Origin: Acidobacteriota bacterium
Lineage (GTDB): Bacteria > Acidobacteriota > Vicinamibacteria > Vicinamibacterales > UBA8438
Assembly (NCBI GenBank): GCA_009861545.1
Contig: VXME01000105.1
Span: 1-59,375, forward strand
Direction: 5' to 3'
DNA: 59,375 nucleotides
A model generated the notes under the pieces. It worked only from the letters and a program-made list of their open reading frames with translations, was not told the DNA's origin and ran no database searches. Each line of letters opens with the position of its first letter. The first letter of the stretch is position 1. This document shows positions 42,029 through 50,733 of this stretch, one piece after another. Both the position numbers and the translations under genes were made by a program.

Positions 42029-42769
42029 TCACATTTCCAGGCCGCCGTTGACGGCCAGGACGGCGCCGGTGATGTACCCCGCCTCGTCTTCGAGCAGGAA
42101 CCGCACGCAGCGGGCCACCTCCGAAGCCTGTCCCAGGCGGCCCACCGGGATGCGGCCGATCACCGTCTCGAGGACCGGCTTGGGAACCGAGGCGACCATC
42201 TCGGTCTCGATGAATCCGGGGGCGACGCAGTTGACGGTGATCCCCTTGCGGGCCACCTCGAGTGCGAGGCTCTTCGTGAAGCCGAACTGACCGGACTTCG
42301 AAGCGGCGTAGTTCGCCTGTCCGATGTTGCCGCTCTGGCCGATGACCGAGCTGATGTTGACGATGCGGCCGCTCTGGCGCTCGATCATGTGGTCGAGGAC
42401 CGCCTTGATCATGTAGAACGCGCCGGAGAGGTTCACCCGGAGCACGGCGTGCCAGTCGTCGACGGACATCTTGCGCACCGTCTTGTCGACGTTGATGCCT
42501 GCGTTGTTGACCAGGAAGTCGATGCGCCCGTGGGTGTCGAGCACCTCCCGGACCACCCGCCTGCAGGCCTCGGGCTCGGCGACGTTGCCCTGGTGCAGCG
42601 AGATGGAGCGGCCCTCGGCCCGCAGGCCGGCCGCGAGCGCTTCGGCCGCCTCCGACCCCCGGTTGTAGCCGGCCGCGACGTGAGCCCCGGCCTCGGCCAG
42701 CGATTTCGTGATGGCTGCGCCGATGCCCCGGCACCCGCCGGTGACGACGGCGACCCTTCCTGTGAACAT
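42029..42769 (-). CDS. phaB: Acetoacetyl-CoA reductase/3-oxoacyl-ACP reductase, SDR family
   Basis: 246-residue short-chain dehydrogenase. NAD(P)-binding TGGCRGIG, NNAG, catalytic Ser in VNISSVIGQSG, Tyr and Lys in NYAASKSG, and PGFIETEM. The strong similarity to FabG/PhaB and its place at the head of the PHA genes make NADPH-dependent reduction of acetoacetyl-CoA the likely task. No phaA (thiolase) is present in the window. Confidence 0.92.
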   Translation of the reverse strand: MFTGRVAVVTGGCRGIGAAITKSLAEAGAHVAAGYNRGSEAAEALAAGLRAEGRSISLHQGNVAEPEACRRVVREVLDTHGRIDFLVNNAGINVDKTVRKMSVDDWHAVLRVNLSGAFYMIKAVLDHMIERQSGRIVNISSVIGQSGNIGQANYAASKSGQFGFTKSLALEVARKGITVNCVAPGFIETEMVASVPKPVLETVIGRIPVGRLGQASEVARCVRFLLEDEAGYITGAVLAVNGGLEM

Positions 42770-42928
42770 GCTGATTCCTCTACGCCGCTTTTGCTACACC
42801 CGCTGCTGTGCCACCGGTTCCCCGCGAACCGAGCAAAGCGTAACACGGTCGCCGCGGGCCTCCGGCAGCCCGCACATGGACTCCCGGGACGTCGATACGA
42901 CCGGCATGCGACGCCGGCCGGCGACCGG

Positions 42929-44884
42929 TCAGCCCGCCAGGGCCGCCTCTGCGTCGGTCGCGGCGGCCACGTGGGGAAATGCCGGCGACAGCCCGTCGTC
43001 CGTGGCGAGCGGCGTGGCCCGCTCCTGGGCGACGACCGCCGGATCGATACGCAGCACTGCATAGCCGGCGACCGCCCCGGCACCGAAACCGGGCGTGAAC
43101 ACGCGGGTCGGGGTCGAGATCACGCCGTCGCGCACGGCATCGTGGATCGCCAGCGGTATGCTCGCGGCCGACGTGTTGCCGACCCGGGCGATGTTGAAGT
43201 ACATCCGGTCGCGGCCGATGCCCGCCTGCTCGGCGAGGTCGATCACCATCCGCTTGTTCGCCTGGTGCGGGACGATCAGGTCGATGGCGTCGATGAGGGT
43301 TCCCGGGCCGCCGTCGGGATGGGGCAGGGTCTGCAGCTCTCCGATCATCTGCTCCAGGTAGCGCTTCACGAGCGCCTTGACCTCAGGGCCGTAGACGGTG
43401 ATGTCGCAGCCGAACTCCACGTTGGGCCAGATGATCGAGTTCACCTGGCTCGCGGGGCCGCTCGCGTAGGTCTGCAGCACGTCCACGTCGCCGGGCGCGC
43501 CGGCGGCGACCGGGGCGACGACCAGGGCGGCGGCGCCGTCGCCGAAGATCATGCGCGAGGTTCGCACGCTGCCCACCTTGTCGGAGAACTTCTCGGCGCA
43601 GACGAGCAGGATCGGACGCCGGACCTCCTGCAGGATGCGAACCGCGTCCGCCAGACCGTAGGGGAAGCCGGCGCAGGCCGCGACGAGGTCGACCGACGTG
43701 TGGGTCTGGAACATGCCGAGTTGTCCGGAGAGCCACGTGGCCGCCGAGGGCAGGAGCCGGCTGTTGGTGCAGGTGCAGAAGAGGACCGCCCCCATCTCCT
43801 CCGGCGTCCGTCCGGCCCGCTCCAGCGCGCTCGCCGCCGCGTCGAGGGCGAGGTTCTCGAGGCCGCCCGCGGTATAGCAGCGGCTCTCGATACCGGTCCT
43901 GGCGGCGATCTGCGCGGCGCTCATCGGCGACCAACTGGAGGCCGAGTTGCGGATGATGTCGTCGTTCGTGCACGGAATCTCGCCGCGGCGCACCGCGAGG
44001 GCCTCGATGTGCGGCTGCACGCGGAACTGGGACCGTACCCGTACCGGCGCCAACGGTGCGGTCGGCTGCCGCGGCGGCCGGGCCGGGGGGATGCAGGGAC
44101 GGCGCGGCGCGCCGTTCTTCACGCGTCGGATGAAGTCCATCACGTCCGGGGTGCGGGGGTGGTAGACGACCACGACGTCATCGTCCTGCAGGGCGCCGAT
44201 CGGGACCAGTCCGGTGTCCGAGCGGTCCCACGGATACTGGTTGTGCAGCGTCATCGCCCAGCGGCGGAGGGCCTCGAGCTCGGGCACGCTCTCGTGGCAG
44301 TCGAGGATGTCCTCCAGGCTGAAGCGGGGATGGTCCGGCTCGTACGATCCGACACGGTACACGAGCTGCGAGCCGGTGGCGCCCGCCTCGGCGACCGTCG
44401 GCTTGATCGCCGGCAGATCGGTCGCATGGTGCCGCTTGTGGCGAAAGACGTCGAAGAGCATGCGGTACAGGTCGTCCTCGACCTCGGCCGACCACGCCGC
44501 GGGAAGTTGCCGGTAGCACGACTCGACGGCCGCCACCTTGCGTTCGCCGTCCTCCCACGGGGTCAGCGCCGGAATGAAGATGTCGTCGCGCCGCCGGGGC
44601 ACGTCCCGCCAGCGGGTCGGCCGCTTCTCGTACATCGTGATCACGTACCGGTTCATCCAGAACAGATGCAGTCCCAGGTCGCGCAGCAGCTCGTAGCGAT
44701 TGGCGTAGCCGCCCGATTCCGCCCGCGCGGCGATCTCCGAACCGGTCGGCGCCTTGGCCTCGAAGTCGCGCCGCACGATGGCGGCGAGGTCATCGACGGT
44801 GTCGATGGACGAGAAGTCCGGCTCGGGAAAGAAGTTGGATGGGAAGACGAGGCGGTGGTGCGAGTTCACGACGAATGGCTTCAT
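42929..44884 (-). CDS. Ketoacyl synthase III-like enzyme with a long N-terminal domain
   Basis: About 651 residues. The C-terminal half (from about 300) is a KAS III fold with the FabH triad Cys404 (LVAACAGFPYG), His540 (IVPHQANKRM) and Asn570 (ARVGNTSAASIP), and a GFGAGAVAGYAVL end. Residues 1-260 form a separate domain of unknown family: VVNSHHRLVFPSNFFPEPDF, LGLHLFWMNRYVITMYEKRPTRW, and FRHKRHHATDLP with several His. A Pro-rich linker joins the two. Typical FabH has about 330 residues. ATG 44884 is preferred. It may condense acyl thioesters for a specialised lipid. It is co-oriented with the PHA genes, with 159 nt between them. Confidence 0.83.
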   Translation of the reverse strand: MKPFVVNSHHRLVFPSNFFPEPDFSSIDTVDDLAAIVRRDFEAKAPTGSEIAARAESGGYANRYELLRDLGLHLFWMNRYVITMYEKRPTRWRDVPRRRDDIFIPALTPWEDGERKVAAVESCYRQLPAAWSAEVEDDLYRMLFDVFRHKRHHATDLPAIKPTVAEAGATGSQLVYRVGSYEPDHPRFSLEDILDCHESVPELEALRRWAMTLHNQYPWDRSDTGLVPIGALQDDDVVVVYHPRTPDVMDFIRRVKNGAPRRPCIPPARPPRQPTAPLAPVRVRSQFRVQPHIEALAVRRGEIPCTNDDIIRNSASSWSPMSAAQIAARTGIESRCYTAGGLENLALDAAASALERAGRTPEEMGAVLFCTCTNSRLLPSAATWLSGQLGMFQTHTSVDLVAACAGFPYGLADAVRILQEVRRPILLVCAEKFSDKVGSVRTSRMIFGDGAAALVVAPVAAGAPGDVDVLQTYASGPASQVNSIIWPNVEFGCDITVYGPEVKALVKRYLEQMIGELQTLPHPDGGPGTLIDAIDLIVPHQANKRMVIDLAEQAGIGRDRMYFNIARVGNTSAASIPLAIHDAVRDGVISTPTRVFTPGFGAGAVAGYAVLRIDPAVVAQERATPLATDDGLSPAFPHVAAATDAEAALAG

Positions 44885-45042
44885 CTGGTTCCATCTCCGG
44901 CCCCCGCGCCCGGTTTCCGCAGCGACGCCGCGGCTCCACGGGGCGGGTTCAGGCAGGCCCGACGCCAGCGTCGTCGGGCGGGTGATAGCGAGCCGCCAGG
45001 GTGGCGGCTGCCGGCATGGGAGCCGGCATTCCTGTCGCATCA

Positions 45043-45048
45043 AATATA
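45043..45048 (-). promoter_or_regulatory. Candidate -10 for the ketoacyl synthase gene
   Basis: TATATT on the minus strand (45048-45043), in the 298-nt divergent gap 44885-45182. It would give a leader of about 150 nt to ATG 44884. No -35 match; the remainder of the gap shows no gene. Confidence 0.3.
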
Positions 45049-45170
45049 GGCTCGCTTCGGTTTCGCTGGTGTACGGGCGGCGTTAAATCTCCGTAACACG
45101 GCGAAGGGGGCGGCGTCTCGGCGCGCTTCGCTCCGCGGGTCGGCTCGTCCCGTCCGGCGGATACCCCTAC

Positions 45171-45176
45171 TACAAT
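45171..45176 (+). promoter_or_regulatory. -10 of the DUF5916 gene, leaderless arrangement
   Basis: TACAAT (5 of 6) ends 6 nt before the ATG at 45183, so transcription should begin at the start codon. No Shine-Dalgarno sequence is present. Confidence 0.45.
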
Positions 45177-45182
45177 GCGCCG

Positions 45183-47444
45183 ATGCCCGAGATGCCCCGT
45201 TTGCCCGTGCTCCGGCTCGGTTCCCTGGCGTTGATCTGCGCCTGGCATTGCGTCGTCGAGCCGGCTCCGGGCCTCGCCGCTTCCCGACAGGCAGGCTTGA
45301 CGAACGCGGTCAGATCGGCCGTCGTGACGCGCGTCACCTCGGAGATCGTCATCGACGGGTCGCTCGACGAGGCGCCGTGGCGGCAGGCGCCGAAGATCGG
45401 CGATCTGGTCCAGAGAATCCCGGTGGCGGGCGCGGCGCCCACGGAGCGGACCGAGGTCACGCTGCTCTACGACGAGGACAACCTCTACATCGGCGTCATG
45501 TGCCACGACTCGGAGCCCGGCCAGGTGCTCGCGTCGCAGATGGCGCGGGACGCGCGCCTGAATGCCGACGACCGGCTGGGCATCGTCCTCGACACGTTCC
45601 GCGATCAGAGCAACGCCTTCCACTTCGAGACCAATCCGGCCGGCGCCATGGTCGACGGCCTGGTGTTTGCGAACGGTGAGACCAACAACGACTGGAACGG
45701 CATCTGGATCGTCCGCACCGCGCGCACGGACGCAGGGTGGAGCGCGGAATTCGCCATCCCGTTCAAGACGCTGAGCTTCCCGTCGGGCGAGACGGTCTGG
45801 GGCTTCAACATCAGCCGCACCATTCAACGCAAGCTCGAGGAAAACCGCTGGACGGGGGCGCGCTTTCAGACGGAGTTCTTCCAGATCTCCGAAGCGGGCG
45901 AGATCACGAATCTCGAAGGCCTGGCCCAGGGTGTCGGCCTCGACGTCCGTCCCTTCATCGCGCGGCTCTGGCCGCGTCCGGGCACCGGCGGCGACACGGT
46001 CGCCGGCAAGCCGGGGCTGGACGTTTTCTACAACATCACGCCGAGTCTCAAGCTGTCCGTCACCGCGAACACCGACTTCGGTGAGACGGAAGTGGATGCG
46101 CGGCAGATCAATCTCACGCGTTTCTCCATCTTTTTTCCCGAGAAACGGACGTTCTTCCTCCAGGACGCCGGCGTCTTCAACTTCGCCACGACCGGCATCG
46201 ATCCGCCGGGCGGCATTCCCGGCACCGGGGCCGAGGTGTTCCCGTTCTTCAGCCGCAAGATCGGCCTGCTCGGCGGCCGGGAGGTGCCGATCGACTACGG
46301 CGCCAAGTTGACCGGCAGAGTCGGCCGCACCGAGATCGGCATGCTCGACGTGCGCACCCGCGGCGTGCCAAACGTGAACGCCAACAACTTGTCGGTCGGG
46401 CGCGTCAAGCAGAACTTCTTGGAGCAGTCGTACGTGGGCGCCATTCTCACGAGCGGCAATCCCGCCTCCGCGCTCTCGAGCAGCACCGTGGGAGTGGACA
46501 TGCGCCTGGCCACTTCCGATTTCCTGGGCAGAAGCCAGAACATGCTGTTCAACGCCTACGGCCTCGCGAGCAACAACGAGGGCGTCACCGACGACAACGC
46601 GTCCTACGGCTTCGGGGCGCACTATCCCAACGACCGATTCGAGGCCCAGATTCTCTGGCGGGAGATCCAGGAGAACTTCGATCCGGCGATCGGCTTCGTG
46701 CAGCGCAGCAACGTGCGGATGCTGCGGGCCGCCGGCAGCTTCAACCCGCGCCCGAGCCCGGCGACCGGCATCCAGCAGATGTTCCACGACGTCTTCTACA
46801 CGCGCTTCACCCGGCTCGACACCGGACTGGTCGAGAGCTGGGACATCTACGCCACCCTGGTCGACTGGCATTTCAACTCGGGCGACTCCCTGCACAGCCT
46901 GTTCGACCTGAATCCGACCTACGAGCGCCTGTTCGAGCCGTTCGAGATTTCCCCGGGCGTCGTGCTTCCGGTGGGCGAGTACCGCTTCATGCCCATGCGG
47001 ATCTTCTTCACCTCGGCGCAGAAGCGGCGGGTGCAGGGCAGCATCGGCCTGCGGTTCGGCAGCTACTGGTCGGGTAGCGCGCAGGAGGTTCAGACGGGCC
47101 TCAGCTACAAGCTTCCTCCCAACTTCCTGATCAGCTTCAATACCAACCAGACGTTCGCCAGCCTGCCGGAAGGCGACTTCGTCGCCCGCATCTACAGCTC
47201 GCAGGTGAACTACGCGGTCTCGCCCTTTCTCTCGTTCTCCAACCTGATCCAGTTCGACAACCGATCCGGGAATCTCGGCCTTCAGAGCCGCGTGCACTGG
47301 ACCATAGAGCCGGGCAACGAAGTCTTCTTCGTATTCGGTCAGGGCTGGGTGCAGGACCTCGAGCGAGGCTACGACTTCAGGAGACGGTTCAGGAGACAGG
47401 ACTCGCGGCTGGCCACGAAGCTCCAGTACACGTTCCGCTTCTGA
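45183..47444 (+). CDS. Outer-membrane DUF5916/CBM9-like protein
   Basis: 753 residues. Signal peptide at the start, then a family 9-like carbohydrate-binding domain (IVIDGSLDEAPWRQAPKIGDL, TLLYDEDNLYIGVMCHDSEP, FHFETNPAGAMVDGL, WSAEFAIPFKTLSFP). The rest is a beta-barrel region of DUF5916 (FFPEKRTFFLQDAGVFNF, amphipathic strands, ending LQYTFRF with the terminal Phe of outer-membrane proteins). Such proteins are frequent in Bacteroidetes and Acidobacteria and are thought to bind or pass sugars or peptides; no direct function is established. Convergent with the lactonase gene (2 nt between stops). Confidence 0.88.
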   Translation: MPEMPRLPVLRLGSLALICAWHCVVEPAPGLAASRQAGLTNAVRSAVVTRVTSEIVIDGSLDEAPWRQAPKIGDLVQRIPVAGAAPTERTEVTLLYDEDNLYIGVMCHDSEPGQVLASQMARDARLNADDRLGIVLDTFRDQSNAFHFETNPAGAMVDGLVFANGETNNDWNGIWIVRTARTDAGWSAEFAIPFKTLSFPSGETVWGFNISRTIQRKLEENRWTGARFQTEFFQISEAGEITNLEGLAQGVGLDVRPFIARLWPRPGTGGDTVAGKPGLDVFYNITPSLKLSVTANTDFGETEVDARQINLTRFSIFFPEKRTFFLQDAGVFNFATTGIDPPGGIPGTGAEVFPFFSRKIGLLGGREVPIDYGAKLTGRVGRTEIGMLDVRTRGVPNVNANNLSVGRVKQNFLEQSYVGAILTSGNPASALSSSTVGVDMRLATSDFLGRSQNMLFNAYGLASNNEGVTDDNASYGFGAHYPNDRFEAQILWREIQENFDPAIGFVQRSNVRMLRAAGSFNPRPSPATGIQQMFHDVFYTRFTRLDTGLVESWDIYATLVDWHFNSGDSLHSLFDLNPTYERLFEPFEISPGVVLPVGEYRFMPMRIFFTSAQKRRVQGSIGLRFGSYWSGSAQEVQTGLSYKLPPNFLISFNTNQTFASLPEGDFVARIYSSQVNYAVSPFLSFSNLIQFDNRSGNLGLQSRVHWTIEPGNEVFFVFGQGWVQDLERGYDFRRRFRRQDSRLATKLQYTFRF

Positions 47445-47446
47445 GC

Positions 47447-48703
47447 TCAATAGCGGACGATTCCGGACCAGAACATCGACTCGCCCCGCGTGTCGACCGG
47501 CAGGATGGACCGGAACGCCAGCCGGCCGTCGGCGTCGATGTCGTACAGCGTCAGCATGGCCGGCACGGTCTCCAGGCGTCCCTCGGCGCGGACCTGTCCC
47601 GGCTCCGGGCTCGCGGCGACCATCGACCGGCCGTCCGGCTGAAACGCCATCGTCCTGACGGCGATGCTGTGCGTGTCGATGGTCTGCACCAGGGCGGGCT
47701 CGCCGGTATCGGCATCGACATCGAACACCGAAATCGTGTTCTCCGTGCCGTTCGCCACCACCTCGCCCCGGAAGGTCTCCGTTCCGCGGCCCCGGTTCGC
47801 CACGTACAGCGTGCGGCCGTTGGTCGGATGCATGCGGATGGACGACGTGGTCTGCCCGCCGCGGTACGCCTCCGGCGCGGCCAGCGTCGTGCTGACGAAC
47901 AGGGGCTCGTCCGACAGCGTGTCGTCCGCGCGGATGGCGTAGGTGTGCAGCAGGTTCTGGGTCTCCAGATCGACGTATACCCAGCGGCCCGACGGATGGA
48001 AGTCGGCGTGCCGCGCGCGGTACGCCAGTCCGCCGTTGGGCGCCACCGTCTGCTTGTTCGTCAACTGGCCCTTGTCGAAGCCGTACAGGAAGAGGCCGCC
48101 CGGATCCTCGGTGTGGATGCCGGGCTCTGGTTCGTTGCCGCGCACCGGCAGCAGGACCGCGCGGTTCGAGGGCATGACGTACACGGCGTGCGCGTAGAAG
48201 CCCGCGTCCAGGCTCGCCTGCTGCTCGACCATGTCGCCGATCGACCCGTCGGCGTTCAGCCGGTGCACCGAAAGGGAGCTCGGGAAGCTGTATGCCGACA
48301 GCACGTACTCGCCGCGCTGGTCGACGGTGATGAAGATGGGCCGGTGCGGCAGTTCCACGGACCCGCCGAACGGTTGGAGATCGCCCGACGAATCCACCCG
48401 GAAGGCATTCAGGTAGTGATGCCGCACCCGGGCGGTCGACGTGCGCTGGTCGCTGCTGGCGATGTAGAAATATCGGCCCGACGGATGCTGCCACCCCTCC
48501 TGCACCTGCGCGGGAAGGACCAGCGGGCGCGGATCCCGGACCAGGGAATCGCCGTCGCGGCGAATCCGGTAGAGCCGGGCGCCCAGGCTGGCGTAGACGG
48601 CCCCGCGCGGTTGCGACTGCGCGGCGGCCGTGCCGAGCGGGCCCGCGACGACCCACCCGGCCGTCCCCGCCAGCAGCGTGTTGAATCGACGGCGACCTAG
48701 CAT
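47447..48703 (-). CDS. Secreted lactonase-type seven-bladed beta-propeller (Pgl-like)
   Basis: About 418 residues. MLGRRRFNTLLAGTAGWVVAGPLGTAAA is a Tat-like signal. The propeller matches the YbhE/6-phosphogluconolactonase lactonase family: HPSGRYFYIASS, HRPIFITVDQRGEYVLSAYS, HAVYVMPSNRAVLLPV, ADFHPSGRWVYVDLE, MHPTNGRTLYVANRG and MAFQPDGRSMVAASPE. Export argues against the pentose-phosphate reaction; hydrolysis of sugar lactones made by periplasmic quinoproteins is plausible since a PQQ enzyme lies next to it. The substrate is unknown. Confidence 0.85.
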   Translation of the reverse strand: MLGRRRFNTLLAGTAGWVVAGPLGTAAAQSQPRGAVYASLGARLYRIRRDGDSLVRDPRPLVLPAQVQEGWQHPSGRYFYIASSDQRTSTARVRHHYLNAFRVDSSGDLQPFGGSVELPHRPIFITVDQRGEYVLSAYSFPSSLSVHRLNADGSIGDMVEQQASLDAGFYAHAVYVMPSNRAVLLPVRGNEPEPGIHTEDPGGLFLYGFDKGQLTNKQTVAPNGGLAYRARHADFHPSGRWVYVDLETQNLLHTYAIRADDTLSDEPLFVSTTLAAPEAYRGGQTTSSIRMHPTNGRTLYVANRGRGTETFRGEVVANGTENTISVFDVDADTGEPALVQTIDTHSIAVRTMAFQPDGRSMVAASPEPGQVRAEGRLETVPAMLTLYDIDADGRLAFRSILPVDTRGESMFWSGIVRY

Positions 48704-48780
48704 GTGGGCATCTCCCGCGCCTCCCCGGGAGGTGCCCTCCCCGCGAGGCGCCTCCCGTGAGGATACGCCAGTGAAATGGA

Positions 48781-48829
48781 AGCCCGTGGCAAGAACCCCG
48801 CTGCATTCGAGCGGCGTTCGCCACGGGCT
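48781..48829 (-). terminator. Palindromic repeat copy 2; likely terminator of the soxC-cyt c-PQQ operon
   Basis: AGCCCGTGGC (48781-48790) pairs perfectly with GCCACGGGCT (48820-48829), ten base pairs, and an inner hairpin CCGCT...AGCGG sits inside. It lies 7 nt beyond the PQQ dehydrogenase stop (minus strand), where a terminator is expected, though only a few Ts follow. The core matches the repeat at 11367-11400 (29 of 34). Confidence 0.6.
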
Positions 48830-48836
48830 CCTGGCC

Positions 48837-50699
48837 TCAGTCGCGCGCCGGCGGGAGCGCGAACACGTAGAGCGCGCTGCCGGCCCGCCGGAAGCGGTCG
48901 GGCGCATCCGGCTCCGTATCGCCGGTGACCTGCACGCTCCCCGCGCGCTGGCTGCCGATGATGGCGACGTACTGCCGGCCGTCCGGCCCGAGGTAGGTGA
49001 TCGGCGAGTTCCGGAAGCCGGTGCCGGTCTGGAACGACCAGACGATGTCGCCGGACCGGGCATCGATCGCGCGCACCACGCCTTCGTTCGGGCCGCCCTG
49101 GAAGAGCAGGTCCCCGCCGGTGGCCATGACCGGCGCGTTGTTGGCGGTCGTGAACTGGATCCGCCAGACGGTTTCGCCCGCCACCGGATCGTTGGCCTGC
49201 AGCTCGTTGACGACCTCCGCATTGGGCGGGTCCGGGGCGCGGCCGCCGCGTTCACGGAGCGTGTAGTCGTTCCCGGGCACGTACTCGCCTTCGACCATCC
49301 TCAGTTGATCGCAGGAGTTCGAGGTCGGGGTGTACACGAGTCCGGTGCGCGGGGAGTACGCGTCGTTCTGCCAGTTCCGGGCGGCGATGCCGGGACACCA
49401 GCCGATGGCGACGTTCTCGGCGTCCGGCACGTACCGCTGTCGATCATCGAGGTCGGTGAACATCATCTTCGTCATGTCGTAGCGCGGGCGGCCGGTCTCC
49501 ATGTTGATGCCGTCGAAGATGTCGTTGTAGACGAACATCCAGGGCTCGAGCAGCATCTGTCCCGTCGCGCGATCGAACACGTAGAAGTAGCCGTTGCGCG
49601 CCGGGCGGACCAGCGCCTTGCGCGTCTCGCCGTTGATCTCGAGGTCGATGAGCAGGTTCACGTTGGGCTCGTCCAGGTCCCACTGATCCTGCGGGGTCAT
49701 GTTGTAGGCCCAGACGAGCTCTCCGCTGTCGACGTCGCGGGCCAGGATCGACGCGCAGTAGTTGTTCCGGTAGCCGGTCAGGCCCCCGTCCTCGTCCAGC
49801 TCGACCACGCCCCACTCCCGGCGGTAGTCCGGATTCCACGGGCCGCAGTTGCTCGTGCCGTAGTAGAAGAGATTCAACTCCGCGTCGTACGTGAACCAGC
49901 CCCAGACGGCGCCGCCGCCGCGCCGCCACGAGTCGCCGGACCAGGTGTCGAGCGCCGGGTTGGGGACCCGGTCGTCCGGATAGAAGGGGGCGAAGCGCGA
50001 CCCGATGCCCACTTCGTTGTTCGGACCCATGCTGTAGTACCGCCACCGGAACCGGCCGTCGTCGACGTTGTAGGCGGTGACGTGGCCGCGGACGCCGCGC
50101 TCGCCGCCGGCCACGCCGACGATGACCTTGTCGCCGACCACCAGCGGCATGCCGGGGACCGTTTCCCCGATCCCGATGTTCGCGTTCTCGGCCTGCCAGA
50201 TCTGCTCTCCGGTCTCCGCGTCGAGCGCGTGCACCTGTCCGTCGAGGGTGACGAAGTAGATCCGGCCGTCGGCATAGCCCAGGCCGCGGGTCTGCGCGCC
50301 GCAGCAGGCGCTTCTCCGTGTCAGCTCCGGATCGTCGATCTCGGGCCGGAACTCCCACTTGATGAAGCCGTCCCGGGCGAGGTCGAGCGCGTAGACGTAG
50401 TTCGGCTCCGGCGTGACGATGTACATCGTGTCGCCGATGACGAGCGGCGAGGCTTCGTACGAATCATGGACGCCGAGCTGCATCGTCCACGCCATGGTGA
50501 GCTGCTCGACGTTGTCGACGTTGATCTGATCCAGCGGGCTGTAGTTCCAGCCCGCGTAGTTGGCGTTCGGCATGACCCATTGCGACCCGTCGCCCGCCGA
50601 GCCGTCCTGGGCCACCGCAGCCGCGGGTACGGCGAGAACGCACAGCAGCGACAGGAACCGAATGGGCATCCGGCCGCGCCGGTTGGTAGACAGACTCAT
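48837..50699 (-). CDS. PQQ-dependent alcohol dehydrogenase, predicted lanthanide type
   Basis: 620 residues: signal peptide (FLSLLCVLAVPAAAVAQ), then the methanol/ethanol dehydrogenase propeller. Vicinal cysteines Cys132-Cys133 (SACCGAQTRG) form the family disulfide over PQQ. Catalytic Asp341 in QDQWDLDEPN is followed by Asp343, the residue that coordinates lanthanide in XoxF-type enzymes (Ala in the calcium MxaF). Propeller strands such as DVDSGELVWAYN and ARSGDIVWSFQT recur. There is no fused cytochrome; the cytochrome gene 34 nt upstream would be the electron acceptor. Periplasmic oxidation of alcohols is likely. Confidence 0.9.
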   Translation of the reverse strand: MSLSTNRRGRMPIRFLSLLCVLAVPAAAVAQDGSAGDGSQWVMPNANYAGWNYSPLDQINVDNVEQLTMAWTMQLGVHDSYEASPLVIGDTMYIVTPEPNYVYALDLARDGFIKWEFRPEIDDPELTRRSACCGAQTRGLGYADGRIYFVTLDGQVHALDAETGEQIWQAENANIGIGETVPGMPLVVGDKVIVGVAGGERGVRGHVTAYNVDDGRFRWRYYSMGPNNEVGIGSRFAPFYPDDRVPNPALDTWSGDSWRRGGGAVWGWFTYDAELNLFYYGTSNCGPWNPDYRREWGVVELDEDGGLTGYRNNYCASILARDVDSGELVWAYNMTPQDQWDLDEPNVNLLIDLEINGETRKALVRPARNGYFYVFDRATGQMLLEPWMFVYNDIFDGINMETGRPRYDMTKMMFTDLDDRQRYVPDAENVAIGWCPGIAARNWQNDAYSPRTGLVYTPTSNSCDQLRMVEGEYVPGNDYTLRERGGRAPDPPNAEVVNELQANDPVAGETVWRIQFTTANNAPVMATGGDLLFQGGPNEGVVRAIDARSGDIVWSFQTGTGFRNSPITYLGPDGRQYVAIIGSQRAGSVQVTGDTEPDAPDRFRRAGSALYVFALPPARD

Positions 50700-50733
50700 C
50701 GTGCACTCCTTGGCTGGCAGTCCATGCCGCCGG

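Noticed and set aside
44949-48824. Minus-strand open frame of almost 1300 codons
   Set aside because: Mostly antisense to the DUF5916 gene and out of frame with the lactonase gene; typical GC-driven shadow.
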